Shown: one piece after another, positions 5,913 to 6,883 of the stretch
Numbering within the stretch: the stretch's first letter is position 1
How the letters are laid out: the number at the start of each line of letters is the position of its first letter
The notes under the pieces: generated by a model
Seen by the model: only the letters and a program-made list of their open reading frames with translations
Told to the model about the DNA's origin: nothing
The model's database searches: none
Source of the DNA: an uncultured Fusicatenibacter sp.
Lineage (GTDB): Bacteria; Bacillota; Clostridia; Lachnospirales; Lachnospiraceae
Reading direction: 5' to 3'
Assembly: GCA_902493585.1 (NCBI GenBank)
Contig: CABUPZ010000110.1
Coordinates: forward strand, 1-6,883
Length of the DNA: 6,883 bases
Translations under genes and position numbers: made by a program

Positions 5913-6883
5913 ATGGAAACAATTTATGTAGATCCTGAAAATTACGGGATTGATTCGGGAAAGTTAAGAGAGATGCTGGAGGTACTGGAAAAGGAAGCGG
6001 AGCTTCACAGCATTTCTGTAAAATATGAAGGAAAAACGATTCTTGAAGGAGCCTGGAAGCCTTTTACCCTGGAGGATCCCCAGATGATGCATTCTCTTTC
6101 CAAGACGGGAACGGCGATTTGTGTGGGTTTTGCCCTGGATGAGGGAAAGCTGAAGCTGGAAGCTCCGTTTCTTGATTATATCAGGGAGGATCTTCCGGAA
6201 GAGTACGATCCGGCTTTGGAAAAAATTACGGTTTACGATCTGCTGACCATGCAGGCCGGTTCGCCTTTTTGCTGCAACAATGTCTGGTTTTCAAGACTTG
6301 AGAAAAACTGGGAGACCGCCTGGCTGAGAGAAAAAAAGATTCTGGAAGATATTGGAAAAGTGTTTCATTATGATTCAGGCTGCAGCTATACCCTGTCCCG
6401 GATTGTCACAAAAGTTATGGGGAAAAACTGCAGGACACTTCTTGATGAACGAGTCTTTGAAAAAATGGGCTTCCGGGAAATTCGATGGCTTTCAAGTCCG
6501 GAAGGACATAGCACCGGAGGCTGGGGCCTGTATCTGACGGCTAGGGAAATTTCGGAGCTTGGCGTACTTTTTTTACGAAAAGGAAAATGGAAGGGCGAGC
6601 AGCTGATTCCTGCCTGGTGGGTGGAGACGCTGAGTAAGCCCCAGGTGGCGATCCCGGGCTGCGCAGGAAAAGCGCTGTCCCATTATGCCTATCATATCAA
6701 AGCAGGGAAAGAGATGTTTGCGGCGGAAGGCGCTTTTGGACAGTTTTTGCTCTGTTTTCGGAATTTTCCTGTTACAATCGGCATTACAGCGGGAACAACG
6801 GCAGAGAGGATACCGGATATCTGTCTTGCTTATATAAAGGAAGCTTTTCAGCAGAGGTCCGCTGCGCCGGAGCTTCGGGCAGA
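5913..6883 (+). CDS. Beta-lactamase-related serine hydrolase (class C/EstB-like), 3' end cut by window edge
   Basis: The frame is open for 323 codons from the ATG at 5913, which follows a GAGGAGG ribosome binding site, and reaches the right edge without a stop. It has the penicillin-binding/serine beta-lactamase (AmpC-EstB) fold pattern. Ser61-x-x-Lys64 in HSLSKTGTA holds the nucleophile and general base, and Tyr153-Asp-Ser155 in FHYDSGCSYTLSRI is the second motif. GHSTGGWGLYLTAREISELG (198-217) is the conserved core, and EGAFGQF (272-278) lies near the usual third motif. There is no signal peptide, so it is probably cytosolic, which argues against a cell-wall or resistance role and for an esterase, amidase or peptidase. 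It starts 60 bases after the MBL gene in the same direction. Most relatives are about 320-400 residues, so little is probably missing. Its substrate is unknown; linkage to ttdAB suggests a compound related to that pathway. Confidence 0.88.
   Translation, partial: METIYVDPENYGIDSGKLREMLEVLEKEAELHSISVKYEGKTILEGAWKPFTLEDPQMMHSLSKTGTAICVGFALDEGKLKLEAPFLDYIREDLPEEYDPALEKITVYDLLTMQAGSPFCCNNVWFSRLEKNWETAWLREKKILEDIGKVFHYDSGCSYTLSRIVTKVMGKNCRTLLDERVFEKMGFREIRWLSSPEGHSTGGWGLYLTAREISELGVLFLRKGKWKGEQLIPAWWVETLSKPQVAIPGCAGKALSHYAYHIKAGKEMFAAEGAFGQFLLCFRNFPVTIGITAGTTAERIPDICLAYIKEAFQQRSAAPELRA

Noticed and set aside
6352..6537. Small plus-strand open frame of 61 codons
   Set aside because: It is an out-of-frame shadow inside the serine hydrolase gene, without a ribosome binding site.
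5913..6883. Serine beta-lactamase conferring antibiotic resistance
   Set aside because: There is no signal peptide and the gene sits in a catabolic operon; the family is dominated by esterases and peptidases with the same S-x-x-K fold.

Overview
The window looks like a chromosomal segment of an anaerobic, low-to-moderate GC Firmicute, most plausibly a gut Clostridia/Lachnospiraceae-type bacterium. This rests on the strong AGGAGG ribosome binding sites, tightly packed operons, an Mrp/NBP35 ATPase with an N-terminal cysteine cluster, FCD-type GntR regulators, and a two-subunit oxygen-sensitive [4Fe-4S] hydro-lyase. The assignment is inferred from gene content and style, not from a marker gene.

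Left part (1 to about 866, minus strand): an Mrp/NBP35-type P-loop ATPase runs off the left edge. Upstream of it on the same strand lies an alpha/beta hydrolase that keeps its Ser-Asp-His residues but lacks its N-terminal part. At about 850-867 this hydrolase abuts, tail-out, a plus-strand GntR regulator that also lacks its N-terminus. The two homologies meet in a few shared bases, so this is a rearrangement (deletion) junction or an assembly chimera.

Right part (about 856 to 6883, plus strand): the broken GntR gene overlaps an intact FadR-subfamily GntR gene (1244-1888). A 152-base intergenic region follows, holding a long imperfect dyad and a near-consensus sigma-A promoter (TTGACA, 17 bp, TATATT). 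This promoter should drive ttdA-ttdB (L(+)-tartrate dehydratase alpha and beta, overlapping by one base), an APC-superfamily permease, an MBL-fold metallohydrolase, and a beta-lactamase-related serine hydrolase cut by the right edge. A weak terminator-like hairpin sits before the last gene.

How the genes may work together: TtdAB would dehydrate L(+)-tartrate (or a close hydroxy-dicarboxylate) to oxaloacetate, the permease would bring in the substrate or a conjugate, the intact GntR/FCD regulator would sense the acid, and the two hydrolases could cleave a conjugated or lactonised precursor. The TtdAB call is strong. The permease substrate and the hydrolase roles are inference. The set of an APC permease plus two unrelated hydrolases, instead of the TtdT-type antiporter found in E. 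coli, is the most interesting aspect of the window. No RNA genes, CRISPR arrays, insertion sequences or origins were seen, and no gene-free stretch exceeds 300 bases.
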